Assembly (NCBI GenBank): GCA_947625255.1
Contig: CANQNT010000017.1
Location: 1 to 62,373, forward strand
Source: an uncultured Acetatifactor sp.
GTDB lineage: Bacteria > Bacillota > Clostridia > Lachnospirales > Lachnospiraceae
Reading direction: 5' to 3'
DNA length: 62,373 nucleotides
The position numbers and the translations under genes are program-made. Below, in pieces: positions 1-8,165 of the stretch. The notes under the pieces are model-generated. The model searched no databases. It was not told where the DNA came from and worked only from the letters and a program-made list of their open reading frames with translations. The first letter of the stretch is position 1. Each line of letters begins with the position of its first letter.

Positions 1-70
1 GGCGCTGGGGAACGCCGGACGGGAACGGCAAAATTTTTTACACTTCTATTGCTTCTTTATCTCACACAAG

Positions 71-916
71 CTAAGTGTCCAGGGATGTCAGGTTCGCCAA
101 CGCGCTGATATCGCTGATCTGATTGCTGCCCAAATACAAGGTAGTCAAGGATGTCAGGTTCGCCAACGCGCTGATATCACTGATCTGGTTGCTGCCCAAA
201 TCCAAGTAGGTTAAATTCTTCAACTCTCCCAAGGCATTGATATTCATTATACCAAACCCTGAAAGCCCCACCTGCAGAAACCCCCATACATTGCTCAGCA
301 TAATCGGCCTATCTTGAATTCCTGTTCTGTCTCTCATTACTCGTTCTAAGGCTTCATCCTGCCAGTCCATTTCATGATCTTTTAGTCCAGCATCCTCCCA
401 TCTGACAAAACCAGGACTTCTTTCTCCATCTTCATCTGAAGCATTTCCATTATTTCCCTGGTCTGACTGGTCCTGCATTTCATCGTCCTGAGAATTCTCT
501 CCATCGGAAGAACTTCCCACGTCCTGGGACAACTGTAAATAGCTCACCTGAATCTCATCCAGTCTATTGCTCAAAAGCTCCGAATTCGTTTCCGCAAAAC
601 CCGTTTCCAGAATCGTCATAGCATTCTCATAGTCTTCCAGCATTATATAAGCATCCGCCAATCCCAGATAGACTTCCTCGTTTTTGGGATCTATTTTTAA
701 CACATCCTGAAACGCGACAATGGCACTTTGATAGTCCATCTCCTCCATATATTTATAGGCCTGTTCTAGCCGGTGTTCCAGGCTCTGTTCCTTTGCTCCT
801 GTGCCAAAACCGATCAGGAGGAAAATCAATACCGCCACTAGGACGACTCCCACAATGACGCTGGCCATAATTCTTTGCTTCTTATTCAGATTTTTCAGAG
901 CTTTCAGCTTTTTCAT
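71..916 (-). CDS. membrane-anchored TPR and leucine-rich-repeat protein
   Basis: 281 residues. A basic N-terminus is followed by one membrane segment (about residues 17-40), then two or so TPR-like helical repeats (about 45-110), an acidic Asp/Glu/Gln/Ser linker (about 130-165), a small globular stretch and two 22-residue leucine-rich repeats of the LxxLxxLxLGSNQISDISALANLTS kind (repeat unit split here only for description). The start has an AAAGGAA site upstream. TPR and LRR modules bind proteins, so a surface scaffold or adhesion role is possible but unproven. The frame stops partway into a third repeat, so the protein may be shortened compared with relatives. No neighbour explains its job. 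Confidence 0.7.
   Translation of the reverse strand: MKKLKALKNLNKKQRIMASVIVGVVLVAVLIFLLIGFGTGAKEQSLEHRLEQAYKYMEEMDYQSAIVAFQDVLKIDPKNEEVYLGLADAYIMLEDYENAMTILETGFAETNSELLSNRLDEIQVSYLQLSQDVGSSSDGENSQDDEMQDQSDQGNNGNASDEDGERSPGFVRWEDAGLKDHEMDWQDEALERVMRDRTGIQDRPIMLSNVWGFLQVGLSGFGIMNINALGELKNLTYLDLGSNQISDISALANLTSLTTLYLGSNQISDISALANLTSLDT
86..217 (-). repeat. two near-identical 66-nt LRR-coding tandem units
   Basis: Positions 86-151 and 152-217 encode consecutive 22-residue leucine-rich repeats and differ at only a few bases in their first 50 nt. The nucleotide-level identity points to recent duplication and to possible repeat-number variation. Confidence 0.75.
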
Positions 917-1272
917 TTTGTTTTCCTTTCGTTTTATGAATTTCTATCTTCCTCCAAAGTTTTAACATCCTGACCGCTTTTCAAAAAAGGCTTCCATCAT
1001 TTTCTTCTTTCCTCTGGTCAATTTTTAACTATATGTACCATCAAATCAATATTATAATGCATTATTAGCTAGTCATCAATAGCAACACTAAACATTTTTT
1101 CAAAAAATAACAGTTCAGCCAGCCATCTAATGAGCAAAGGTAATCGCGGAACGACGGAAAGCGCGACTTTGCGAATGGCACGGTTGAACTGTTACTATCC
1201 AAAATCAACAATAATATAAGAATATGTATCAAAAACAATCACACCGCAGTACAAAAACTGTCCTCCATGGCA
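917..1272. other. intergenic region with one palindromic repeat element
   Basis: No convincing gene. AT-rich at its left part, which should carry the promoter of the TPR/LRR gene. It also carries the dispersed repeat described at 1108-1194. The facing gene end at 1273 is the stop of the DUF5808-like protein. Confidence 0.5.
1108..1194. repeat. dispersed repeat with inverted TAACAGTTCA ends, copy 1
   Basis: The element opens with TAACAGTTCAGCC and closes with GGTTGAACTGTTA, an imperfect inverted pair. The interior (GAGCAAAGG, then GGAAAGCGCG, CTTTGCGAATGGC) recurs in copy 2 at 3174-3332. The two copies flank the GntR/membrane-protein unit. This is the pattern of a small non-coding palindromic element such as a MITE or REP-like sequence. 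Confidence 0.7.
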
Positions 1273-2697
1273 TTAATAGGACAGCAGCAATTTTTCATAA
1301 AATTCACGGGTCCCTTCCAGACTGTCGTCATTGAACCAGATCGTTTCCTCTTTGGTGGTGACGCGGATGGCCGCCGAATGTTCCAGGGAAAGATATACCT
1401 TGCATTTTCCATAATCTTTCACGCGAAAGCTGCCCAAGTAAAAACGGTTGGAGTCCAGTCCGCCGATTTTGCTCATCCGGGGCCGTTCGTCCACCCAGAC
1501 GATCTCCTCCACGTCCTCCAGCGCGAAATGGCAGCTGAAAGAAGCGGCCTGGATGGAGCAGGTTCCCTCCTGGATGTCCATACGGATATCCGCGAAGTCA
1601 AAGGGCAGGAAAAATAGAAAGAAGCCCAGGCAAAAGACAGCGAGGAGACCGTAAACGACTCGTTCCGCGATCCCCCCTTCCAGGGAGGAGGAAAAAGTCA
1701 GACCGATCCCGATCCGCTTTTCCGTAAGCCCCGGGGAGGGGATCTTTCCGCCGCCGGTCCCGCCGCCATAAAGCCAGTATTCATCCTCGTCCCCGTAAAT
1801 TTCAGCCCCTTTTGCCTCAAGGCTCTGGTCTATCTGCTCCCGCACGGCCTCAATCCGCTTATGAACCCGCCAGAGACTGAAGATCGTGCCCAGGCACCCC
1901 ACGCCCAGAATCAGCAACAGGCTGAACAGCTGGGAAACCGTCAGATCCATCCCGTCTAAAAACACCTCGGACAGATCCTGCCCCGCCCGCCAGCGCAGGA
2001 AGAGGATAAATGCCGCGACTCCATAGGAATGGACCAGCATACAGCGGCTCCATTCTCTTTTTATCACGTTGGAAAGCTTTTGATTCGCCAGGGTATCGCT
2101 GCAATAAACCCTTGGTTTGCTTTTGCGGATGGCGAGGGCGCAGACCGCCAGAAGAAACTGCACCGACAGGCACAGAATGCCCGCCGCCAGAAAGGCCTTG
2201 CTCTTCTCCGGACCCAGCCAGGGCAGGACTCCGATCCCTCCGAGTACCCAGGCAGGAAGATACCAAAGAAAACTGACGGCGCCTTTTTCTCCCACTCTGG
2301 CAAGCGCGGTATCAATCCGCACCACATGGGAATTTTCCGCCAGCCAGCCGTTTTGCCGTTTCACCTGGTAAAGCCTCCGGGCATACTTTTCCACGTTGTC
2401 CTGATAAAGCTGAATCATGGCAAAAAACCAGAGCAAAAGGCAGGGAAACTGGAAAGAAAGATAATCACTCAGAAAAAGCAGCAGCAGACCGCAAACCAGC
2501 GCCAAAAGATTGATCCCGCGCACCGCTTTCTGATAATCCTGCAGAACCTCTGTCACCTGGGGTTCCCCGCGGAAACGGGTGGGAAGCGTGATCCCCAACA
2601 GATAGCTTCCTTTTTGAACCCCTCCCGACCCATAGGTCACAACCAGACTGATCCACATAAACAAAATCACGAACGTCATGATCAAAAGAATCGCCAC
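1273..2697 (-). CDS. multi-pass membrane protein, DUF5808/DUF1648-like
   Basis: 474 residues with about seven or eight hydrophobic segments (first at residues 1-20, others near 58-95, 140-190, 215-275 and 345-365) and a soluble C-terminal beta-rich tail of about 110 residues resembling bacterial PH-like domains. The start codon is GTG with AGGTGGG just upstream, eight bases after the stop of the GntR regulator. In Firmicutes such proteins are commonly paired with YtrA-type GntR regulators; the function is unknown, possibly envelope-stress related. The family name is from remembered N-terminal resemblance, not from a search. Confidence 0.65.
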   Translation of the reverse strand: MAILLIMTFVILFMWISLVVTYGSGGVQKGSYLLGITLPTRFRGEPQVTEVLQDYQKAVRGINLLALVCGLLLLFLSDYLSFQFPCLLLWFFAMIQLYQDNVEKYARRLYQVKRQNGWLAENSHVVRIDTALARVGEKGAVSFLWYLPAWVLGGIGVLPWLGPEKSKAFLAAGILCLSVQFLLAVCALAIRKSKPRVYCSDTLANQKLSNVIKREWSRCMLVHSYGVAAFILFLRWRAGQDLSEVFLDGMDLTVSQLFSLLLILGVGCLGTIFSLWRVHKRIEAVREQIDQSLEAKGAEIYGDEDEYWLYGGGTGGGKIPSPGLTEKRIGIGLTFSSSLEGGIAERVVYGLLAVFCLGFFLFFLPFDFADIRMDIQEGTCSIQAASFSCHFALEDVEEIVWVDERPRMSKIGGLDSNRFYLGSFRVKDYGKCKVYLSLEHSAAIRVTTKEETIWFNDDSLEGTREFYEKLLLSY

Positions 2698-2705
2698 GAT
2701 CCCAC

Positions 2706-3092
2706 CTACCTTTCCGCAAGGATCCGCTGGCTGTCAAAGATTTCCCCGCACAGCTCCAGAAATCCCTCCCTGCTCATGCCTTTCAGGCTGCTCTCCGCGA
2801 TCAGCAGCTCCAGCTCCGCGCTGCATTTGGCGCGCAGACTTTCCCCGGCCTCCGGGCTGGGATGCACAATGGCGCCATGCCTACGGTCGATTTCAATATA
2901 CCCTTCCGCCTGTAAAATGGCGTAGACCTTATTGACCGTCATGACGTTGACGCCCGCGGCCTGGGCCATCTGACGCACCGTGGGAAGACGCTCTCCGATT
3001 TTCAATTCCCCGCGCCCGATCCCCAGCACGATCTGATTCCGCAGCTGCGTGTAAATCGGAACGGGACTGACAGTATTGAGCTCGATCAACAT
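2706..3092 (-). CDS. GntR-family transcriptional regulator, YtrA type
   Basis: 128 residues. An N-terminal winged helix-turn-helix (about 10-75, with the typical PIYTQLRNQI, GERLPTVRQMA and VNVMTVNKVY blocks) is followed by a short helical dimerisation tail, the length and layout of the YtrA subfamily, which has no large effector domain. The AGAGGGGG ribosome site lies eight bases before the ATG. It is co-transcribed with the membrane protein downstream. A perfect 19-bp inverted repeat covers its own consensus promoter, so autorepression is the likely control. Confidence 0.9.
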   Translation of the reverse strand: MLIELNTVSPVPIYTQLRNQIVLGIGRGELKIGERLPTVRQMAQAAGVNVMTVNKVYAILQAEGYIEIDRRHGAIVHPSPEAGESLRAKCSAELELLIAESSLKGMSREGFLELCGEIFDSQRILAER

Positions 3093-3110
3093 AAATTTGT
3101 CCCCCTCTAA

Positions 3111-3153
3111 AAAGTATTATTTGTATTATTTATTATAATACAAATAATACTTT
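3111..3153 (-). promoter_or_regulatory. GntR operator: perfect 19-bp inverted repeat
   Basis: Left arm AAAGTATTATTTGTATTAT at 3111-3129, loop of five bases, exact reverse complement at 3135-3153. It overlaps the -10 box of the gntR promoter. Palindromes of this kind are the usual autoregulatory sites of YtrA-type repressors. Confidence 0.85.
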
Positions 3154-3160
3154 GTGTCAA
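3132..3160 (-). promoter_or_regulatory. consensus sigma-A promoter of gntR
   Basis: On the minus strand, TTGACA at 3160-3155, a 17-bp spacer and TATAAT at 3137-3132. Both hexamers are perfect. The -10 box lies inside the operator palindrome. Confidence 0.88.
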
Positions 3161-3173
3161 GCAAATTGATAGC

Positions 3174-3332
3174 AACAGTTCAGTCAGCCGCCTGGTATGA
3201 TGGGAAATCGTGCTTGCACGAATTTCCCATCATGCCCGGCGGCTAAGGGAGCGCCATTTCATGAGCAAAGGCAGTCGCGTAAGCAACGGAAAGCGCGCAG
3301 CGCGGCTTTGCGAATGGCGCGGATGACTGTTA
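3174..3332. repeat. dispersed repeat with inverted AACAGTTCA ends, copy 2, containing a long hairpin
   Basis: Same ends and interior as copy 1 but with an extra insert. Around 3186-3244 the insert folds into a long stem (GCCGCC/GGCGGC outside, ATGATGGGAAAT/ATTTCCCATCAT inside, GTGC-TT-GCAC at the tip, with small bulges). Together with the promoter region this fills the 413-bp space between gntR and the MATE gene; no coding region is seen there. Confidence 0.7.
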
Positions 3333-3384
3333 CAATTGAAAAAAGTCATTCGCGGAGAGAAAAATTTTTTGTGAAAAATCACCT

Positions 3385-3413
3385 TTGACGAGATTGGTTT
3401 CCCCGGATATAAT
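3385..3413 (+). promoter_or_regulatory. promoter of the MATE gene
   Basis: TTGACG at 3385-3390, 17-bp spacer, TATAAT at 3408-3413. It points at the hairpin at 3422-3469 and the MATE gene at 3506. Confidence 0.85.
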
Positions 3414-3421
3414 AAAAATAC

Positions 3422-3469
3422 AACGTGTGGCGCTCAAGCATAAATCCGGTTGAGCGCCGCACGTTTTTT
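3422..3469 (+). terminator. attenuator-like intrinsic terminator in the MATE leader
   Basis: A 16-bp stem with one G-U pair (3422-3437 with 3450-3465), 12-nt loop and a T6 run. It stands between the promoter and the start codon, so it would stop most transcripts before the gene unless relieved. No plus-strand gene lies upstream that it could serve. Confidence 0.8.
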
Positions 3470-3505
3470 GATTGCAATAAAAACCTATGAACGAGAGGTA
3501 ACACA

Positions 3506-4918
3506 ATGGAAACAAAAACAAATCAATTCTTAGGAACGGAGCCCGTGGGAAAGCTCATGAGGCAATACGCCGTTCCCTGCATCATTTCCCTTTTGGTCGG
3601 CGCCCTCTATAATATCGTGGACCAGATCTTCATCGCCAACGCCGATTATCTGGGTTCCTACGGCAACGCCGCCAACACCGTGGTATTTCCCCTGACGGTC
3701 ATCGCCCTGGCCTGCGCGGTCATGATCGGCGACGGCTGCTGCGCCTTTGTCAGTCTCAGTCTCGGCAAAAAGGAGGTTTCAAACGCCAGAAAAAGCGTGG
3801 GCAATGCCGTGACCATGATCCTGATCAGCAGCGTCCTCCTCTGCGGGATCTATCTTCTTTTCGTCAAACCGATCCTGACCATGTTCGGCGGGACGGTCAA
3901 CGAGGAGACCTTTCAATATTCCAGGGAATATTTCTTCTGGATCTCCCTGGGCATCCCCTTTTATATGTTCGGCCAGGCCGTCAACCCCATCATCCGGGCG
4001 GACGGTTCCCCCCGGTTCGCCATGATCTCCACCCTGCTGGGCGCCGTCCTGAACATCTTTCTGGATCCCATCTTTATTTTTCTCTTCAGATGGGGCATGA
4101 AAGGGGCCGCCATCGCCACCGTGGCCGGTCAGATCGTCACGGCGCTTCTGGCGGTCTGGTATCTTTTACATATGAAGCTGGCCCGTCCTTCCAAAGAGGA
4201 TCTGCGCATCCATCGGCAGATCGCGGGAAAAACGCTACTGCTGGGCATTACAAGCTTTCTGTCCCAGATTTCCCTGGTCGCCGCCATGGCCGCGGTCAAC
4301 AACATGATCCGCAAATACGGGGCGCTGGACGCCATTTTCGGCCAGGAGCAATATGCCCAGATCCCCATGGCCGTGGTGGGCATCGTGATGAAATTTTTCC
4401 AGATCGTCATCTCCATCGTCGTGGGCATGGCGGCGGGCTGCATCCCGATCGCCGGATACAACATGGGAGCGGGCTATCGACATCGGGTAAAGGACTTGTT
4501 TACAAAGCTTCTGCTGGCTGAAACCGGCGTCGGCGTCCTGGCACTCCTGATCGTGGAATGTTTCCCCGGCCAGCTGATCGTCCTCTTCGGCGCGGCGAAC
4601 GAAAGCGTCCACTATACGGATTTCGCCCTCAAGGCTTTCCGAATTTACCTCTGCCTGATCCCTTTGGCCTGTGTCAATAAGGCTTGCTTCATCTTCCTGC
4701 AGGCCATGGGAAAGGCCATGGCCTCCACCCTGCTGTCCATGGTGAGGGAATTCGTGTTCGGCGTGGGCCTCGCCCTTCTGCTGCCCCTATTTTCAGGGCT
4801 GAACGGCGTGCTGTATTCCATGCCCGCTTCGGACCTTTTGACCTTCCTCATCGCCCTTTTCCTGATCAAACGGACCTATGAGGAACTGCAGGGGGCCGTT
4901 TCCAGACCTATTTCTTAA
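3506..4918 (+). CDS. MATE-family multidrug/cation antiporter
   Basis: 470 residues with about 12 hydrophobic segments in two homologous bundles, the MATE layout. The N-terminal GKLMRQYAVPCIISLLVGAL block and the NIVDQIFI segment are typical of the Na+-coupled MepA/DinF-like branch found in Firmicutes. The product would export drugs or metabolites across the cytoplasmic membrane. The ribosome site GAGAGG precedes the ATG. It has its own promoter and an apparent attenuator, which suggests induction by an inhibitor or ligand. It converges with tex, and only 15 bases separate the stops. Confidence 0.9.
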   Translation: METKTNQFLGTEPVGKLMRQYAVPCIISLLVGALYNIVDQIFIANADYLGSYGNAANTVVFPLTVIALACAVMIGDGCCAFVSLSLGKKEVSNARKSVGNAVTMILISSVLLCGIYLLFVKPILTMFGGTVNEETFQYSREYFFWISLGIPFYMFGQAVNPIIRADGSPRFAMISTLLGAVLNIFLDPIFIFLFRWGMKGAAIATVAGQIVTALLAVWYLLHMKLARPSKEDLRIHRQIAGKTLLLGITSFLSQISLVAAMAAVNNMIRKYGALDAIFGQEQYAQIPMAVVGIVMKFFQIVISIVVGMAAGCIPIAGYNMGAGYRHRVKDLFTKLLLAETGVGVLALLIVECFPGQLIVLFGAANESVHYTDFALKAFRIYLCLIPLACVNKACFIFLQAMGKAMASTLLSMVREFVFGVGLALLLPLFSGLNGVLYSMPASDLLTFLIALFLIKRTYEELQGAVSRPIS

Positions 4919-4933
4919 CCCCATGGTCATGGC

Positions 4934-7441
4934 CTATTTCTTGATCTTCATGGTCAGGCCGATGCGCTTCTTGGGCACATCCACCTCCAGCACCTGGACG
5001 TCCACCACGTCTCCCACGCTGACGGCCTCCAGGGGATGTTTGATAAAGCGGTCCGTGATCTGGGAAATATGCACCAATCCGTCCTGATGCACGCCGATAT
5101 CCACGAACACGCCGAAGTCGATGACGTTGCGAACGGTGCCTTTCAGGATCATGCCCGGCTTGAGGTCTTTCATCTCCAGGACGTCGCTGCGCAAAATGGG
5201 CTTGGGCATATCGTCCCGGGGATCCCTGGCCGGTTTTTCCAGTTCCTTAAGGATGTCCGTCAGGGTGATCTCTCCGATTCCCAGTTCTTCGGCCAGCTTT
5301 TTCTTGTCCCGGATACGCCGTTCCAGGCCGACGATAGACGGACCGCTCCCCGAACCAGCCGTTCCCCGGGCGGCAGCGGCTTGGGCCTGGGCGGCTCCCC
5401 CGGCATTGCGGGTCTGTTTGGCGGTCTGGGCCTGGGCGGCTCCCTTAGCGTCTCGGCCCTCCTTGGCGCTCTGGTCCTGAGCGGCTCCCTTGGCGGCACG
5501 ACCCTCCTTGGCGCCCTGCTCCTGGGCGGCTCCTCCCATGGCGGCCGCCAATGCCTTGCCCATGGCGGTGTTCAGATTGCTGACACGGATCGCCGCCTGG
5601 CCGGACGGCCCCTGTGGATTCTTCCCCGAGGCGACGCCTCTCCCCGAAGCGGCACTTTTCCCGGAAAGGACGCCTTTTTCCAAAGCCGCCTTTTTCTGGG
5701 CGGCCCGCACGTCCTCCATGGTCAGCCCCAGCTTCTCCAACAGCTTCCCCGCGGCTTCATACGATTCCGGATGCACGCTCGTGGCGTCCAAAGGATTGTC
5801 CCCGTCCAAAATACGGGTAAAGCCCGCGCACTGTTCAAAGGCCTTGGGCCCTAGCTTTGCCACCTTGAGCAGCTGGCGGCGGTTCGTAAATTTTCCATTG
5901 TTTTCCCGATATTCCACAATGTTTTTGGCGATCGTCTTGTTGATGCCGGAAATATACTCCAGCAAAGAGGCGGAGGCGGTGTTCAGATCCACGCCCACCT
6001 TGTTCACGCTGTCCTCCACCACGCCGTGCAGGGCCTCGCTCAGCTTCTTTTGGTTCATGTCGTGCTGATATTGTCCCACGCCGATGGATTTGGGATCGAT
6101 CTTAACCAGCTCCGCCAAGGGATCCTGCAGACGGCGGGCGATGGAAGCGGCGCTTCTCTGTCCCACGTCGAACTGGGGAAATTCCTCGGTGGCCAGCTTG
6201 CTGGCAGAATACACGGAAGCCCCCGCTTCATTGACGATTACATATTGAACGGGACGGTCCAGCTCCTTCAGCAGCTCCACGATCACCTGCTCCGACTCCC
6301 GGGACGCCGTGCCGTTTCCCACGGAGATCAGGTCCACATGATATTTCTGGATCAGACGCTTCAATTCCCGTTTGGACTCTTCCACCTTGAACTGGGGAGC
6401 CGTAGGATAGATGACCTTGGTGTCCAGCACCTTGCCGGTGGGATCCACCACCGCCAGCTTACAGCCGGTCCGAAAAGCCGGATCCCAGCCCAGCACCACC
6501 TTGCCCGCAATGGGAGGCTGCAGCAGAAGCTGCTCCAGGTTCTTTCCGAAGACCGCGATCGCCCCGTCCTCGGCTTTTTCCGTCAGGGCGCCGCGGATTT
6601 CCCGTTCGATGGCCGGCGCGATCAGGCGCTCGTAGCTGTCCTGGATCACCTCCCGCAGCAGCGGCGACGTATAGGGGTTGTCCCGGACGATGGTTTTCTT
6701 GGCCAGATACTGCAGGATCCGCTCCACGGGAGCCTCCACCTTGACCGTCAGCATCTTCTCCGCCTCGCCCCGGTTCAGGGCCAGCACCCTGTGTCCGGCG
6801 ATTTTGCGCACCGGTTCCTGAAAATGATAATACATCTCATAGACGCTCTGCGCCTTTTCATCCTTGGCCTCGCTGACGATCAGGCCCTCCTGGGTGGTAA
6901 GCTCCCGGATATAGAGCCTGTGGTCCGCATTGTCGGAAATACTCTCCGCCACGATGTCCTTGGCGCCCTGCAGGGCCTCTTCCACGCTCTCCACGCCTTT
7001 TTCCGGGGAAAGGTACTTGGCGGCCTCCGTCTCCAGGGGAGCGTCCGCCTCCTGGGCCATCAGGCAGGACGCCAGTCCCTCCAGTCCCTTTTCCTTGGCC
7101 ACGGAGGCCCTGGTCTTCCGTTTGGGCCGATAGGGACGGTAAAGGTCCTCCACCACCACCTGGGTCTGGGCCGCCAGGATTTTTTCCCGCAGCTCCTCGG
7201 TCAGCTGGCCCTGCTCCTCGATGCTGGCAAGAACCTGCTGCTTTTTCTCTTCCAAATTGCGCAGATAGGTCAGACGCTCGTCCAGGTTCCGAAGCTGCTC
7301 GTCGTTCAGGGAACCCGTGACCTCTTTGCGGTAACGGGAAATGAACGGAATGGTGTTGCCCTCGTCGATCAGGCCCACGGCCGCTTCCACCTGCCACCGC
7401 TGCACCTGCAGCTCCTCTGTAAGCTGTTGTATGATATCCAT
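4934..7441 (-). CDS. tex: Tex-family S1 RNA-binding protein
   Basis: 835 residues from the ATG at 7441, chosen because GAGAGGGAG lies just upstream; an in-frame start at 7501 lacks a ribosome site. Order of parts: N-terminal helical/HTH region, YqgF-like RNase H fold (GWDPAFRTGCKLAVVD), helix-hairpin-helix pairs (VGVDLNTAS, SGINKTIAKNIVEYR) and a C-terminal S1 domain (about 760-832, VRNVIDFGVFVDIGVHQDGLVH). Tex binds RNA and acts at the transcription/ribosome interface. It is longer than the usual 710-780 residues because of a low-complexity insert (about 583-701) holding four 15-residue repeats. Confidence 0.93.
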   Translation of the reverse strand: MDIIQQLTEELQVQRWQVEAAVGLIDEGNTIPFISRYRKEVTGSLNDEQLRNLDERLTYLRNLEEKKQQVLASIEEQGQLTEELREKILAAQTQVVVEDLYRPYRPKRKTRASVAKEKGLEGLASCLMAQEADAPLETEAAKYLSPEKGVESVEEALQGAKDIVAESISDNADHRLYIRELTTQEGLIVSEAKDEKAQSVYEMYYHFQEPVRKIAGHRVLALNRGEAEKMLTVKVEAPVERILQYLAKKTIVRDNPYTSPLLREVIQDSYERLIAPAIEREIRGALTEKAEDGAIAVFGKNLEQLLLQPPIAGKVVLGWDPAFRTGCKLAVVDPTGKVLDTKVIYPTAPQFKVEESKRELKRLIQKYHVDLISVGNGTASRESEQVIVELLKELDRPVQYVIVNEAGASVYSASKLATEEFPQFDVGQRSAASIARRLQDPLAELVKIDPKSIGVGQYQHDMNQKKLSEALHGVVEDSVNKVGVDLNTASASLLEYISGINKTIAKNIVEYRENNGKFTNRRQLLKVAKLGPKAFEQCAGFTRILDGDNPLDATSVHPESYEAAGKLLEKLGLTMEDVRAAQKKAALEKGVLSGKSAASGRGVASGKNPQGPSGQAAIRVSNLNTAMGKALAAAMGGAAQEQGAKEGRAAKGAAQDQSAKEGRDAKGAAQAQTAKQTRNAGGAAQAQAAAARGTAGSGSGPSIVGLERRIRDKKKLAEELGIGEITLTDILKELEKPARDPRDDMPKPILRSDVLEMKDLKPGMILKGTVRNVIDFGVFVDIGVHQDGLVHISQITDRFIKHPLEAVSVGDVVDVQVLEVDVPKKRIGLTMKIKK
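5354..5533 (-). repeat. four 45-nt repeats coding an Ala/Gln/Lys-rich insert in Tex
   Basis: Encodes GAAQEQGAKEGRAAK, GAAQDQSAKEGRDAK, GAAQAQTAKQTRNAG and GAAQAQAAAARGTAG in tandem (residues about 637-696). It lies between the HhH region and the S1 domain. Confidence 0.85.
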
Positions 7442-7521
7442 GCTTTTTTCTCCCTCTCTTTCCTGATAATCGGACCGTGATCCGAATTCGTGAAAAAACA
7501 TTGAAAAGTTTATGGTAGCGT

Positions 7522-7550
7522 TTGCTTAATACGGCCAAAGGTGGTATAAT
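7522..7550 (+). promoter_or_regulatory. promoter of the 7595-8077 gene
   Basis: TTGCTT at 7522-7527, 17-bp spacer, TATAAT at 7545-7550. Transcription would begin near 7557, inside the AGGAGG at 7553-7558. Confidence 0.75.
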
Positions 7551-7594
7551 GCAGGAGGTAAAAGTGTTTCTATGGTCTCGAAATGGAGCTTTGT

Positions 7595-8077
7595 ATGATT
7601 AATTACTATAATACCGACCAAAATCCAAACCATTGGAGCGGCAGGGGGATGAAGTTGGAGGATTCTTCCAACAGCCCCTATTATCAGCAGCCCGTCCACA
7701 ATCCCTACCTGGACGAAAAATTCGCCATCGCCGCCATCTGCTGCGGCGCCCTGGCCATGTTTTGCAGCTGTGCCTTTATGCTGCCCATCGCTTTTTCCAG
7801 CCTGGGCTTTTTGTTCGCGGCCCTGGCCCATCGCAAAGGGAAACGACACAGCATCCTTTTGAAAAACGGAATTTTGTTTTCCGCCGTGGGCCTACTCATC
7901 GGCGTCGTCAGCGGAGTCACTTTCTTTACCTCGGTTTTGCCCAGGACGTTGGAGAATCCCGTCAACCGGCAGCAGATCGGAATGATGATCGATACCTATC
8001 TGAATCTTATGGAAGACGCTTACGGGATCGATCTGGGCACTTCGGCGGAGGAGATCATGGACAGTATCGCCCGTTAA
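7595..8077 (+). CDS. small membrane protein, DUF4190-like
   Basis: About 160 residues: a soluble Asn/Tyr/Pro-rich head of about 45 residues, two hydrophobic segments (about 47-75 and 87-112) separated by a short basic loop (HRKGKR), and a soluble C-terminal tail. The layout resembles DUF4190-type proteins; function unknown. The start at 7595 is preferred because GGAG lies at 7585-7588. Starts at 7583 and 7572 would depend on the AGGAGG that overlaps the predicted transcription start. Probably an operon with the DUF975 gene 88 bases downstream. Confidence 0.65.
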   Translation: MINYYNTDQNPNHWSGRGMKLEDSSNSPYYQQPVHNPYLDEKFAIAAICCGALAMFCSCAFMLPIAFSSLGFLFAALAHRKGKRHSILLKNGILFSAVGLLIGVVSGVTFFTSVLPRTLENPVNRQQIGMMIDTYLNLMEDAYGIDLGTSAEEIMDSIAR

Positions 8078-8165
8078 CGCCGTCCCGTTCACCGCAAAAA
8101 GCTTCCTGCCAGCGTAAAGTGCGGCATACCCGCCGCGCCTGGGAGGATGTGTCAAGGAGGATGTC

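Noticed and set aside
6026..7480. 484-codon open frame on the plus strand opposite tex
   Set aside because: It is an antisense frame produced by the codon bias of tex; no ribosome site and no recognisable domain, while the minus-strand Tex is unmistakable.
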